The notes under the pieces: generated by a model
What the model was told of the DNA's origin: nothing
What the model saw: only the letters and a program-made list of their open reading frames with translations
Database searches by the model: none
Shown: positions 1 through 10,742 of the stretch, piece by piece
Layout: each line of letters opens with the position of its first letter
How positions within the stretch are numbered: the first letter of the stretch is position 1
NCBI GenBank assembly: GCA_038363925.1
Contig: JAQQWL010000009.1
Coordinates: forward strand, 1,364,001-1,428,000
Length of the DNA: 64,000 bases
DNA from: Apiospora phragmitis
Taxonomy: Eukaryota > Ascomycota > Sordariomycetes > Amphisphaeriales > Apiosporaceae
Reading direction: 5' to 3'
Translations under genes and position numbers: made by a program

Positions 1-550
1 GTAGTGTTCATTCGTCGCGAACAGCGCCGAAGTGGTAGAGTGAGAGACTTGCTGGTTCCGTTCTAGAAAAAGTCCAGTCGTCATAGCCATGCGGACGACG
101 CTCTTCAGCCGGGTCTCAGTACAGCCAGCCCTCTCCGCTAGGTTGGGGTAGGACATTTTACCCTTGGCGGGTACCAGGGTGAAGATGTTGAAGGCGCAAA
201 GCCATTGCAGACAAGCGGTATAATGAAACTAAGATTTTATGGTAAGCATTCTGGCTTTGTATCCTTGGGTTTGGACGTACTCCTGGCTGGAAGTTGATCA
301 TGTAATCACTGGGGCCTGTTGCCAATTGTAATAGCTTCAGACACTGATCCATAATACGTTCTCTAGCCTCCTGCATCTCCAGAGGTGCATCTTGTGGAAT
401 GGTATGAATGGGATCGTCTGAGTCCCCATCGAGCGACGGTTGGACACCACCGATAGACCGAATGTACTCGCTGAGATCTTCGACGTCGTTCGTAAGCTTA
501 TGGGCTATAGCCTCCATAGGGGATGGCTTGGAGAAGGAGTGTGGCGACAT
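1..550 (-). CDS. O-methyltransferase, 5' part (runs off the left edge)
   Basis: The N-terminal part of a SAM-dependent O-methyltransferase of the plant/fungal type (Methyltransf_2 family). The start codon is at 550. Exon 1 (550..281) encodes 90 residues. A 52-bp intron (229..280, donor GTACGT, acceptor TTAG) is followed by exon 2 (228..1), which is open for 76 codons to the window edge. The exon 2 product contains LQWLCAFNIF and RLKSVVRMAM, which align with LQWLSHFNIF and RLKSVLRMAM of the gene at 2554-3967. This is the winged-helix dimerisation part of the family; the SAM-binding and catalytic part lies outside the window. The two genes also share the intron position just after the GPS.. segment. 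The substrate cannot be told; in fungi such enzymes usually methylate hydroxyls of polyketides or other phenolics. It looks intact as far as it can be seen. Confidence 0.8.
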
Positions 551-2553
551 CGTGGCTAGATGGTTCCGGTGCTACTAGTAGAGTGGTAAAACTGATTAGA
601 GAAGAGGGATGATAGCAGGCTCTCGTCGCGATCCTTTCCTTGTACTTTGCACGTTCCTTCAGAAGCGGGCTCTAGTGGGAATATTTAAGTACTTCCTTTG
701 CTACTGAAGAAATACGAATGCATCCGAAAGCTTCCTTCGTTATCGGTCTGCTATTGGCTCCAGGTTACGGACTTGTCGAACAATTGCGGAGTTAAGGGGC
801 TGTGCTGCTAACTACAGCTCAACCAGTAGGGTAAGCTTTTCTTCTCTTCAATCAGAAGGCATACACACCGCGTGGAAAGCTAGCACGCGTGTTCTTTTTC
901 GTCTCCCATTGTTGGTTAATCTATCATGATATCAGTAGCGAATAGGCCGTGATGATGTCGAAACGGGACGATGGCGGCCTAAGTTTGAAAGAGGCTTCGT
1001 GTTCGGTCCGCGTTGGTCTAGGTGTTCTGGAAGACTTTAACCTGTGAGAATTCTGCATTAGTCTGTAGCAAGGAGTAGGAGAAGACGCTATTATTGTTTC
1101 AGTACGACTCTACATGTATATGTTCAACTCCCCAAGCCAGGTATCACAGTAGTGTGCAACATAGCTTTCACACCAAAATACAGTGTGTGACCGATGTTTC
1201 CCAGAAACACCGTCCCATGTGTATGAACTTACCTAAAGTTCTAGAAGGCCTGAACACCGGGAGGTTGACCAATCGCAGCAGGCTGCCTTTAATCCTTTAG
1301 GGGTTTCGGGCTCACTTAGTGTTTCCTTCGCAACCAGCCCGAATAAGTCAATATGGCAAGCAAATACAGTTATTTAGCGCCATACTTCATGCAAGAGTTA
1401 AAATTTGCCTTGCTGGGTGGTACGGTAGAGCTTAAACTCCTTATTGGTAAATTCAATTGCAAGCATACGTGAAGCGCGTGGCTCAAACTCTGATATTGCT
1501 GTCGTTGAACTGCATGCACAATCCAATGTTGAGGTAGCGCCTGGTTTGGCAGTGGTCTTGAAGCCTCAGCGTAATCTCCCGTTCTACCGCGTTAAAGGGC
1601 ACGCGTCTACTGGCCCTTCGTTTAGGTATTGACCTGGGTCAAACGCAGAGAGGCAAGGAAGGCTAGAAACCTTACGTTGAGGAGACTGGTCTGGACTGCA
1701 TTCTGGTAATAAATGAATGGAGAGAAAGCAGCTGAACCCCTCGAGTAATGCAAGGCCATTCCGCTCTCCCGTACGAACAAGCAGCAGTAGCTTCTGTAAG
1801 TGCAGGAGGACAGACATCAAAATAACCACCACACGAGCATTGAGAGGGGCGGTACATAAGCCAAAACAGAGCGTTCATTATCCAACCGCCACTGGGCCAT
1901 TTGGCTCAGTCGTTGCTGCGACGTTTACCTATTCCCAGCGTAAAAAGCAGCGGTTAGAAAAAATTGCTCGAGGCTCGTGTTCCTGGGGTATGATTTTCGT
2001 ACGGTTCGATCCTGACACAGGGCTGGACCTTAGCGTTTTTTCTTCTTTTCTTTTCTCCCTTCTTCCCTTTCGTGATTTCTGAAAAATCACGTGGAACTTC
2101 TGTGCTTACATAGACCTGAACCAACCAGAAATGGGTTTCTCAATAGATGCCATTCATTCCTCTCACGTCCACAACATAGGTAATTAGCTTGAATCCTCCG
2201 ACGGCGTTCACCGGCATTCTTCCCTTTATGAATGGGGACCGCCGACATCCCCGCCTATGCTCTGATCGAGTTCGTGGATTGTAATTTCCAGTTTCTCGTA
2301 GGAATGGTAAGGGAATAGGGCGCGAGTTAATGAACGGTGCTTGTCACAGGCTAGATAGGTGCAACCGGATAACTAACTTGATTTGATAAGGAGGCGTGTA
2401 ATATAGAGGTGCTGTATAGAAGAAAGAGGGAAAGAACCCGTCGTAGGTTGCCCAGCTAACCCAATTTCCCGCGTCATAACCAACCAAAGGCACGTCAACT
2501 CGAAGCATCTCCCATCTTGGACATGGACACAGTCCCTTCGCGCTCTGCGGCAC
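551..2553. other. Intergenic, no gene recognised
   Basis: Between the two methyltransferase genes. Short open frames (for example 1444-1632 and 1717-2082 on the plus strand) have no family resemblance, no splice structure and no clear start context. Some may be remnants of older genes. Nothing else could be supported. Confidence 0.5.
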
Positions 2554-3967
2554 CTAGTCTTCCTCCAGGACGATGTCCAACAACGAAAAGTCGCTTCCGT
2601 TAGGCTGGGAGACGCCGGTAATCCTTAGTCGGGGCTGGACTTGAGCAATGATAGCGATCCAGTCGGTGACATCACGCTCCTGTGAGTTGAACAGCTGCAT
2701 CATGACCAGATCCTTATAGCGAAGCAGACGCTCACGCGTTGACAGGATCGAACCAGGCTGCGGCATAACAAAATCCATCACGATTATGTGAGCTCCCCGC
2801 CGTAGAGACTTAGCCAGCTTGGAGAGGATGCGGATCGAGTTCTCGACGTCCCAGTTGTGCAGGATCTGGCGGAGCAGATACACGTCGGCGGAGGCGATGG
2901 TAGGCCTTTGCTCTTGGAAGAAGTCGTGAGCTTCGAATGCAATCCGATCCCGAACATCGTCGTACTTTGGGGACCGGATGTTGCGCTTTCCTTCCTCTAC
3001 GATATGCTCCAGGTCCTGCACGACGAACTCCAGCTTAGGAAAGGCCCGAGCTAGGGCCACACAGCTTTCACCGAGATTTCCGCCAACCTATGAGCACCGG
3101 TACGGTTAGAGGAGAAGACCAGCATAGGCAGGGGCGAAAGAAAGGGTATATACTGACGTCAAACACCAAGCCTTTTCCGATTGCCGTCCAATCAAATCCA
3201 TCGACCAGATGTTGTGGGCTGGTCGATGGGCTCGCTGCCATCTGACTCATAATGCCGTCGAATGCCCTCATAAGCTGTGGCCTCTTGCCTATGTACTGGT
3301 AAAGAGGTAGCTCGGTGTCGAATGCGACATTGAAAGGCGTAGCGTCATTGCCTTTCGCATGCGCTTCCACCATTGCTGCAGCAGAGGGCGCAATAATCTC
3401 CGATGCCCAGAATCTGTAGAACTTGTGGTTTGGGTGAACGGCCAACGTGGCCGAAGCGGCAGAATGGCCTACGACTCCGGGAGTCGGCTCGACAAATAAA
3501 CGGTTCGTCATTGCCATCCTTAATACACTCTTGAGGCGCCACTCTGGGACCCCTGCGAGGTCTGCGAGGCGGGGATACGAGATGGTGCCATCCAGGGGCA
3601 CAAGCAAGAATATGTTGAAGTGGCTAAGCCATTGCAAACAGATGAAGGATTCGTACTGCCAGCCTCGGTCGTTAGCACTGCCGGCTTCAGGTCGGAGATG
3701 GTGACTTACATTTACCATATGGTGGAGGAGAAAGTGGCTCGGTCCAGCCGCGAGTTGGAAAATGCCCATAGCGTCCTCCATAAGAGTCTCCAATGCTTTC
3801 TTTACGGCGTCAGGAGAGTCTTCGGGGATGGTCGTCACTGGAGCGCCTTTGATGAAGGACGGCTGCGGGTGCTTCGTAGCGATGAGATGGTCCGAAACAG
3901 TCTTGGCATTCTTGCTAAGGCTGTTAGACAGCTTCAGCAAGATGTGTTCGGAGCTTTCTTTCGTCAT
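2554..3967 (-). CDS. SAM-dependent O-methyltransferase
   Basis: Three exons: 3967..3710, 3655..3158 and 3087..2554, giving 429 residues, the usual length of fungal O-methyltransferases. Intron 1 is 54 bp (GTAAGT...CTAAC...CAG) and, being a multiple of three without a stop, can be misread as coding. Intron 2 is 70 bp (donor GTCAGT, acceptor CATAG) and restores the SAM-binding motif FDVGGNLGES near residue 250. Further on, VVQDLE is the acidic SAM-ribose contact and LRQILHNWD carries the family's catalytic histidine (about residue 329). The N-terminal half is the dimerisation/winged-helix region. It transfers a methyl group from SAM to a hydroxyl of an unknown small molecule and is probably cytosolic. 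The partial gene at 1-550 is a paralogue in the same orientation about 2 kb downstream. The start is the first ATG of the frame. Confidence 0.88.
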
Positions 3968-4698
3968 TTTTTCCTAACTTCGTCGTGCGTCTTGTTTGTG
4001 AAATAACCAGCCTTCTAGTCGTAAACTGATTGAAGTGAACCTGCTCGTAAGAGGATCTGGAGGAATCATGTGCGATGTAAACACTTATATATACGCACTG
4101 GTGCGTGACGGTATCGCGTGTATCTGCTGAGCACATGCTTACGAAGCAACAACATATCCAAACGCCATCCGATAACTCGAAAAAGCTAGTTTGTGCTGGC
4201 CCATGAGGCTGAGGCCAAGCCTCAGAAGTGCTCCGGCTGAAATCCGAGTACGCATTTTTTTTGAATCTCAGGAAAGCATCGTGAAGCCTTCATCTGTCAA
4301 GAGGTTCTGGGCCTCAAATATGGGAGACGTACGAATAATCGTACGAGTCGCTATAGCCGCGGGTTAACTGTGCGCATGTATGGGATGGGGGAATGGGTAA
4401 ATGGGGGGTTAAAACAACTCAGTAACAGAGTCGATAGACTCAATCAATCAACTGTTATGACATGATCATAGAAGTCCCATCAATATCTCGTTTTAACGAA
4501 TCTCGGTCATACCTGACGAGGTGATATGCAGACAATAGTAGGGTCAGTAGCAGGTTGAGCACGGCTTCTTTCATGCAGCTGTCAGAATAGAGCGTGAGGT
4601 TGAGTGCAGCGATCTTACATTCATTTCACGTGATTCAACGTGCGCCAGGACGGATGATAGACCGAGCCCGAGCCCCAACGGCACCACCCCTATCTGTA
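3968..4698. other. Upstream intergenic region
   Basis: Holds the promoter region of the O-methyltransferase and ordinary-composition DNA up to the transposon block. No gene seen. Confidence 0.5.
4084..4092 (-). promoter_or_regulatory. Probable TATA box of the O-methyltransferase at 2554-3967
   Basis: On the minus strand the sequence reads TATATATAA, about 117 bp upstream of the start codon at 3967, a plausible core-promoter distance for a fungal gene. Confidence 0.4.
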
Positions 4699-4706
4699 CA
4701 TCAATC

Positions 4707-4743
4707 CAAGGCTGTCAATGCACCAACCGAAACCACCATGATT
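4707..4743 (+). repeat. Left terminal inverted repeat of the block
   Basis: Begins CAAGGCTGTCAATGCACCAA and matches the inverted right end (9781-9817) over about 37 bp with a few substitutions and small gaps. A second inverted ACAGCCTTG lies at about 4764-4772, so the left end alone could also fold back on itself. Confidence 0.6.
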
Positions 4744-6650
4744 GGCAACCAACCAACCATACAGCCTTGGTGAGCCACTAACTAAGAGCCTTTTGATATA
4801 TCACACTAATTAACCAAAAGATTACCTTAGTGAGCTACCTGGTGGTTTAGGTGTATTAGGTTAATGTAAGGCTTTTTTTTATTAAATTTAGTTATATATT
4901 ATAATAATTTCTAGTATTATTATTTTATATTAACTAGTAAATCGAATTAAAAACTACTCTTTAATAAAATATAATATTATAATCTTTATTATTAATATTA
5001 TACTTTATTATTATTAAATTAATTAAATTAAACCTTTAACTATTATTAAATTATAAGCATAAGTTTTTTTAATAAATACTTTAATTAAATTTTAATAATT
5101 ATAATTAAATTATATAAAGCTTAAGTTTAAAAGTTTAAATATAACTTTTAATTTAATAGTAAAAAATAAAATAATTATAAAATTTATATTAACGTACTTT
5201 TTAAGCGAGCTATGCACTTTTAATTAACTTTTTTATAATTAACTTTATATTAACTTTTTTTTAATAAGTATAAAATTAAAAAATTAAGAAAAAGGGTTTA
5301 ATTTAACGCTTTAAGCGCTTTAAAATAACTCGAAATTAAGTATACGAAAAGCTGCAGCAATATATTATATCTTAAAATCGACATTACGTAGCCGATAACG
5401 CGGAATTCGATCACGATCTAAAATCTCTATAAACTCTTAAAAGCTTTCTAGTTTTAAAGAGGAATTAATTATTCGATATATAATTAATTTAAATACGCGA
5501 TCGTTTCTTCCCCGGTTAAGTAATATAAAAGATATAGCGAATCGATTACTTAGTTTATATAATGTAAGACGTGTCGGCATTAATTAAGCCTTTAACTTTA
5601 TATAATAATAATTAGACTTTTAAACGCGTTTTAATTAAAGAATTAACTATTAAAAAGTTCTTTATAAAAATCTTAACGCGTATCGCGTATAGTTTAATGT
5701 TAGAGACTCACCTTCGGGCCCCCCTTGCTTTGGGCCCCCTATTAACCAGCCACTTAATTTTTCACCCCCTTTAAACTTTTATAACTCATTTATTAATTCC
5801 TTATTGTTTTCTTTTAATTTTTTTTATAAAGTACTACTACTTAATTATGAACTAATATTTTAAAAAAGAGCTCTAAGAAGCCCTAGATTATATTATAAAT
5901 AGTACTTTAATTAAATAAGCTGCTTAAAAATACGGTATTTTTAAATTAACGCTTTAAAACTAGTTTAAAGGTTAATGCTCTTAATTAAAAAGTATAATAG
6001 ATTTATAAAGGCTTAGTTTTAATTAAGAGAAGCACTTATCGTTATAAATTATTATTTAATAAGCTCTAAGGCTTTTTTTAATGCACGCTTAAGTGAAAGA
6101 ATTCGCTGAGCGTATCCTTTAAGCTTAAAAAGACCTCGAACTATTCGGTAAAAAGTAGCTGTAAGTCTTTTTACGTAAGAATCTTATTATAAAGGCTTAA
6201 AGAGCTCGATTTATCGATTTAAAAGGTATTAATAAGGCTTTTATTGAAATAATTCAGTTATAGTTCTAGCAGCTTAAATAACTCGAGATCTAAGAAATTA
6301 AGCCGGTTAATTATTATAATATAAACGAAGTAAAGGTTTTAAAAGGTATTAAATTAAACGGTTTAATATTCGAAAGTATTAAAAACCGGTTTATTTAAAA
6401 GAAATAGGTTAGTTTAAAGGCTTAGACCTCTTTTATCGAATACGTATCTACTTAAGGGCATATATTACCTTTATTAATTATCTTTAAAAGTAAAACCGTC
6501 TAATAATAATATTTTCCTCTTAATTTAAGTCCTTTTAAGGGCTAGTAGTTTACCGTAACGGAGAATGGATAAATAACGAATAAGACGGCTGTCGAATAGC
6601 TCGAAAAGATCTTTATCTCGAATACCGCCCCGGAGGACCCTTTAAAATAC

Positions 6651-6840
6651 CGGCTACTCGTTATAAATACCTACGGAAGCTATAAAACGACCGATTTTAT
6701 ATATTTATATTTCCGCTATCGTATTCGCCTTCTTTTTTTATCCCTTTATATAACTCATATCTTATAGCTTCTCGATTTAACCGTTTTTAGCGTTTTTAAA
6801 TCGGTATATCGAAAAGTGCTCGAAAATTTAAACTAATTAA
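6651..6840 (+). pseudogene. DDE region of the inner Fot1-like transposase, RIP-mutated
   Basis: The plus-strand frame from 6651 reads RLLVINTYGSYKTTDF and, after an internal stop, LLDLTVFSVFKS. This matches the family pattern LLxxDGHGSHxTxxF ... LQPLDxxxFxxLK, with the catalytic D lost and glycine and histidine codons changed by transitions. More coding sequence lies on either side (about 6000-7100), but I could not follow it with confidence. Confidence 0.65.
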
Positions 6841-7403
6841 TAAACTCGACGGTAATCGATAAGCGATATTTGTTTTAATATTATTAAAAGGCATGTTTAA
6901 AAACACTCTCGGGTTAGAATATTCGAAATAGCTAAAAAGTAGCCGGTCTTTAACCGGTAAATATAATAAAACTATTATTAAGCTTACATTTACTCGAAAA
7001 CACTAGCTATATAACGGCCGATTTTATTAAAATAAAGCTTAACGGGTTTAATAAGGCCTTTTATACGCCTCGAAATATTATTCGTAGTTCGAATATTATT
7101 TAATTAATTTTAAAAAAAAAATCGAAAAAGTTTAAGGAATAAGTACGACCTATTAACTTATTAAAAAGTATATAACTACGTAACGCTAATTATTCCGGAA
7201 AGTCCGGAAAGTATTCGATAAAAGAAAGTATAGGTTACTATTTTATAGAGGTAAGTTAAAGCACTTTAAGCTTAATTAAAGGCTATGAGGTTAAAGAAAC
7301 GAAAGAAGGTTAATTTAAGCTTAAATTCGAAGTTTATAAAGATTAAAGATATATAGCACACATAACTAACTGTTAATAAAGCTAAAAATAGTCTTAATAA
7401 AGA

Positions 7404-7533
7404 TGTTACAGTGTGTGTGGACTAACCACTGCGCCACAAAGCAAAAGCTTCGGAAATGACTCTTCGGGTCATTTCTGTCCAATTCTACGCCTTAAGTGCT
7501 ACCCCGCGGGGGACCAACCCGCCGATCGTAACA
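7404..7533. repeat. Short solo LTR-like insertion (130 bp) with 5-bp target duplication
   Basis: Starts TGTTACAG and ends CGTAACA, a TG...CA terminus with inverted TGTTAC/GTAACA tips. It is flanked on both sides by AAAGA (7399-7403 and 7534-7538), a perfect 5-bp target duplication typical of LTR retroelements. It contains a hairpin, GAAATGAC with GTCATTTC around a 7-nt loop. It is clearly more GC-rich than its surroundings. On the minus strand it contains TGGCGCAGTGGTTAG, a tRNA A-box-like stretch. No internal retroelement genes adjoin it, so it is a solo LTR, a very small LTR element, or a tRNA-related short element. Confidence 0.7.
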
Positions 7534-8539
7534 AAAGAGAGTGATAGTAATAATAGTGAGGCTAGTTCTTATATAATTATTATAATAAAGACGAGCTAAA
7601 AAGACGGCGTTAAATTAAAGGGGTTAATTTAAGCGAACTAGTTAATAAGGGGCCCGAAGTAGGGGGGGGCCGAAGGTGAGTCTCTAACTTTACTCTCGTA
7701 CGGAATATAATTAATAAATATAAAATATAAAAAGAGGATATATATAGTTTTAATAAGACCGGGTTTCTTCTAAGCTAAATCTTATTCGAAATAATTATAA
7801 CCACCTTAAATTAATATAAAAAGCTTAAGGTAATATAATAAAGGAACCGGGAATAAATTATAATTATTTAAGGCGTCGGATTAAACGGTTACGCTATCCC
7901 TTTATATATTATTTTTACCGAGAAAACGTACCTCTTTTTTTAATATAAAAACAGCCTATTACTAAAGGATTAAGTGATCGTAATTATCAAAAATAACTAA
8001 ACTATAAATAAAAAAGTTAAAAAATAGATTCGATACTTTAATTAATATATTAAGTTTTATATAAAAGGTTATTATTAATTTTTAATCTTAAATAATTACG
8101 AAAGCTATTACTCGATAATTTTCGAGCTTTATTATAAAAAAAATTCGATTATTATATTTTATATACTTTTTTATTCGTCGTATAAGTTTTAACCTTTTAA
8201 TATCGGCTATTTTCGTATATTAAAAAACGCGTACGGGAAATAAATTAAAGGTTTTATATAGGCGTATATTACTTATATTTTAAAGGAGGGCTTTTTATTA
8301 GCGTTTTTAAAAGCGTTTTAAGCGATTTTTATTATTTTAAATATATAAAGAGGCTTTTAAAAAATAAGACTCGTTTCGTATAATTTAAAATATATTATTT
8401 TATAGTTAAATATAAAGCTACGCACTTTAATACCTTCGAGGACGTTTATTAATTATTATCGAAATTTAACCGCTTATATAAAACTTAATTAATAAAACTT
8501 TTATAAAAATATAATAATTTATAAACTAATTAAATCCTT

Positions 8540-8626
8540 TAATAATTAACACTTTTAACAGTTATTTCTATTTAATTCTACGCCTTAAGTGCTACCCCGC
8601 GAGGGATTAACCCGCCGATCGTAACA
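8540..8626. repeat. Second, RIP-degraded copy of the LTR-like repeat
   Basis: The 3' half matches 7404-7533 in the same orientation: CTACGCCTTAAGTGCTACCC and CCCGCCGATCGTAACA are shared. Differences are mostly C-to-T or G-to-A (for example GTCATTTCTGTCC against GTTATTTCTATTT). The upstream half is too degraded to delimit; a full copy would start near 8497. Confidence 0.65.
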
Positions 8627-9780
8627 CCTACGTTATATATTAATAAACTTAAAAACGAAAGAATATATTAACTAAAGGTATTAAAATTAAGCTTTTAATT
8701 TAATAACTTATTATTTTAATAAAAAACTACTAATTAATTAATATTAATTAATAAGTTTTAAATAAAACTATTATAATTTTAAAGGTGTTTAAAGACTACT
8801 TTATTTAATTTAAAAATAATAATTAAATTCGATAACGATTACATAGCTTTAAAAAATCTTATAATAATATCTATAATTACTTTAATAAATTCGAATTGAT
8901 TTTATCGAAATTAAAGTTTTTTAATACTAACGCTATTAATTACCTTAATTCGAATAAATATTAAATCGATATTAATATTATATAAATAAAATTTAACGCG
9001 TATTATTAAAATTTAATTAACACGCTTATGTTTTTTATTTAGTTTAATAGTAAATATTAATCGAAAAAATATAACGCGAGACTTAATAATAAATTTATTA
9101 ATATAAGAGCTTAAATATAATAAACTTTATATTAAAACTAGATTTAAATAAATAACGCATATAAATTATTAATAGCTTTTAAGCTTACTTTAATAAATAA
9201 CTTTAATTATTTTTAATAATAAATAACCGCGAGTTAATTAATAATAATAAAGCGCTTTATAATAAATATATATAATAGTATAATAAACTAATCGAGTCTT
9301 TTAATTCGAATATATTAAATTTAATAAAATATTAATATTAATAACGTTTAAAATACCTTCGGCGTTTTTATAATATTAAAATTTCTTATTATATTAATTA
9401 TATTAATTACTTATTAATTATAACTCGTTATTTTTTTAATATTATAATTATAAAGATTTTATTATTGTTTTAATTTTAATATAAAGTTAACATTATTTAT
9501 AAAATTAACTTAATGTTTTTATTAATTATAATAAAAGTAATAAATAAAATAAATAACGAGGTAATATATATTAATATATAATTATAATAATAAAATTAAA
9601 AAGTAAAATAAATAACTTAATATTAAAAAGTAAAATAAATAACTTAATATTAAAAAATTATTATTAAATAATATATACTAATTAATTAGTTAATTAACTA
9701 TTAATTAACTAAGCTATAAGCTCTTAAATAACTAAAAACATTAACTAACCAGCTAGTTATAACTAACCAATTAACTAATG
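8627..9780. other. AT-rich stretch without recognisable gene
   Basis: Almost pure A/T with stops in every frame. A weak protein-like run reads from about 8850 on the plus strand but fits no family I know. A direct repeat of about 30 bp (AAAAAGTAAAATAAATAACT) occurs at about 9598-9650. Probably more RIP-destroyed transposon sequence. Confidence 0.6.
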
Positions 9781-9817
9781 CCAGTCGGTTGGTGTGGTTG
9801 GTACATAGACAGCCTTG
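9781..9817 (-). repeat. Right terminal inverted repeat of the block
   Basis: Read on the minus strand it begins CAAGGCTGTCTATGTACCAA, the counterpart of the left end, and is followed outward by CATCAATT, nearly identical to the 8 bp outside the left end. Confidence 0.6.
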
Positions 9818-9825
9818 CATCAATT

Positions 9826-10742
9826 GCTCTCGGACGAGCCGCGTTCGGCCGATTACAGTAGGAGTACAACGGTACACGGTGCACCATCAATGACCTAACG
9901 TACATACATTGAACCATAGCCGTGCACCCCCCACCCCGCACCCTTGAAAGGATCCGGGAGCCGCTAGTAGAGCTTGCCCCTTAACTTAAGACGGGAAGGG
10001 TTACCCCTTAACTTAAGGCGGCCCTTCCCGTTAGAGGGGCCATTCGCGAGTCTGCTTACCATCGGTCGTTTGAGCCCACACGGCACAATGGCTGGGGGCC
10101 TGGCATATGACGCATGTCTGCTTATCAGCTCGGGCAATATTCCAGTTCCAGACGTTGGAACATACTTTGCGGCTCATGTTTGGTCTGATTCTGAATAGGC
10201 TGCGCCAGCAAAAGCCTAAGTCGGGCTAGAACTGTTTCTGTGAGGATATTACACAGTTGAGCCAGAAACCCTTGACTGCCAAGTACGGCCCAAACCGCGG
10301 GGACAACGCGATACTTCAGTTTATGTTGTTACCTGGACGAGTGGGATGTCCCGTGCCGCGTGAACTCTCACCATCTGATGCTATCTGCTCCTCTGATTGA
10401 TCTAGAAGCTGTCCCCTCAGTTTGAGCCGCACTTGGCAATCAAGCCTCAAAGGGATATACTTTTACGGGCCTTCGTATTCGTACGCGCAAGCGTCCCTCG
10501 CGTCTCGTATGTCTCTATATCGACCGCCCACGGTGACAATCGTGATGAAGTCGACGATGGTCGAGAAGGTCACCCAGAGTGGTTACCTACGCGGACAAGG
10601 AGATATAGCCATGGTGTAGCCATCCCAACCTCCTATAATATAATGAACGCCTCGTTTCAGTGCCTAGACGCCATTCTCGTCGCGTAATCTGTGAGTTAAG
10701 AAGAAATCTTCGCACATTCTACCATTGTACAACACTCAAATC
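9826..10742. other. Intergenic region upstream of the FAD monooxygenase
   Basis: No gene seen. At 9977-10031 there is a compact structure: CCCCTTAACTTAAG occurs twice as a direct repeat, with ACGGGAAGGG between the copies and its inverse CCCTTCCCGT after the second, so the segment can form a hairpin. Confidence 0.5.

Larger units (their letters stand above)
5703..7684 (+). mobile_element. Fot1-like DNA transposon inserted in the transposase gene above
   Basis: A 1982-bp element bounded by inverted repeats. The left end begins GAGACTCACCTTCGGGCCCC and the right end is its near-perfect inverse ending GGTGAGTCTC. Both are flanked by TA (5701-5702 and 7685-7686), the target duplication of Tc1/mariner-Fot1/pogo elements. 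Size, TIR and TA site match fungal Fot1-like elements, which are about 1.9 kb. The ends kept G/C-rich stretches while the interior is AT-rich. Removing the element with one TA rejoins the interrupted outer transposase frame. Confidence 0.8.
5340..8530 (+). pseudogene. Fot1/pogo-type transposase gene, RIP-mutated and split by an insertion
   Basis: A degraded DDE transposase reading left to right. At about 5470-5690 the frame recalls the CENP-B-like DNA-binding region. The reading then jumps across the inserted element (5703-7684) and resumes without loss of frame. At 7742-7770 the translation reads YSFNKTGFL, the family motif FDETGF with D-to-N and E-to-K changes that each need one G-to-A. From 8082 it reads LILNNYESYYS, then a segment resembling the PPHSSHLLQPLD stretch of these transposases, then LKNAYG. 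The catalytic aspartates are lost and many stops are present, so it is inactive. Ends of the parent element could not be fixed. Confidence 0.7.
4707..9817. mobile_element. Composite, RIP-degraded transposon block with hAT-like ends
   Basis: A 5.1-kb block, extremely AT-rich from about 4860 to 9780. Its ends form an imperfect terminal inverted repeat starting CAAGGCTGTC. The flanking 8 bp are CATCAATC (4699-4706) and CATCAATT (9818-9825), a direct repeat with one C/T difference. An 8-bp target duplication and a CA(A/G)GG-type terminus fit hAT-superfamily elements, but I found no hAT transposase inside, so the class is inferred from ends alone. The interior holds two degraded Fot1/pogo-type transposase genes and two LTR-like copies. 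Stop codons fill all frames, and changes relative to recognisable motifs are C-to-T or G-to-A, as expected for RIP. Confidence 0.6.

Noticed and set aside
7404..7533. A tRNA gene on the minus strand
   Set aside because: An A-box-like stretch is present, but the B-box-like segment lies on the wrong side and no cloverleaf can be drawn.
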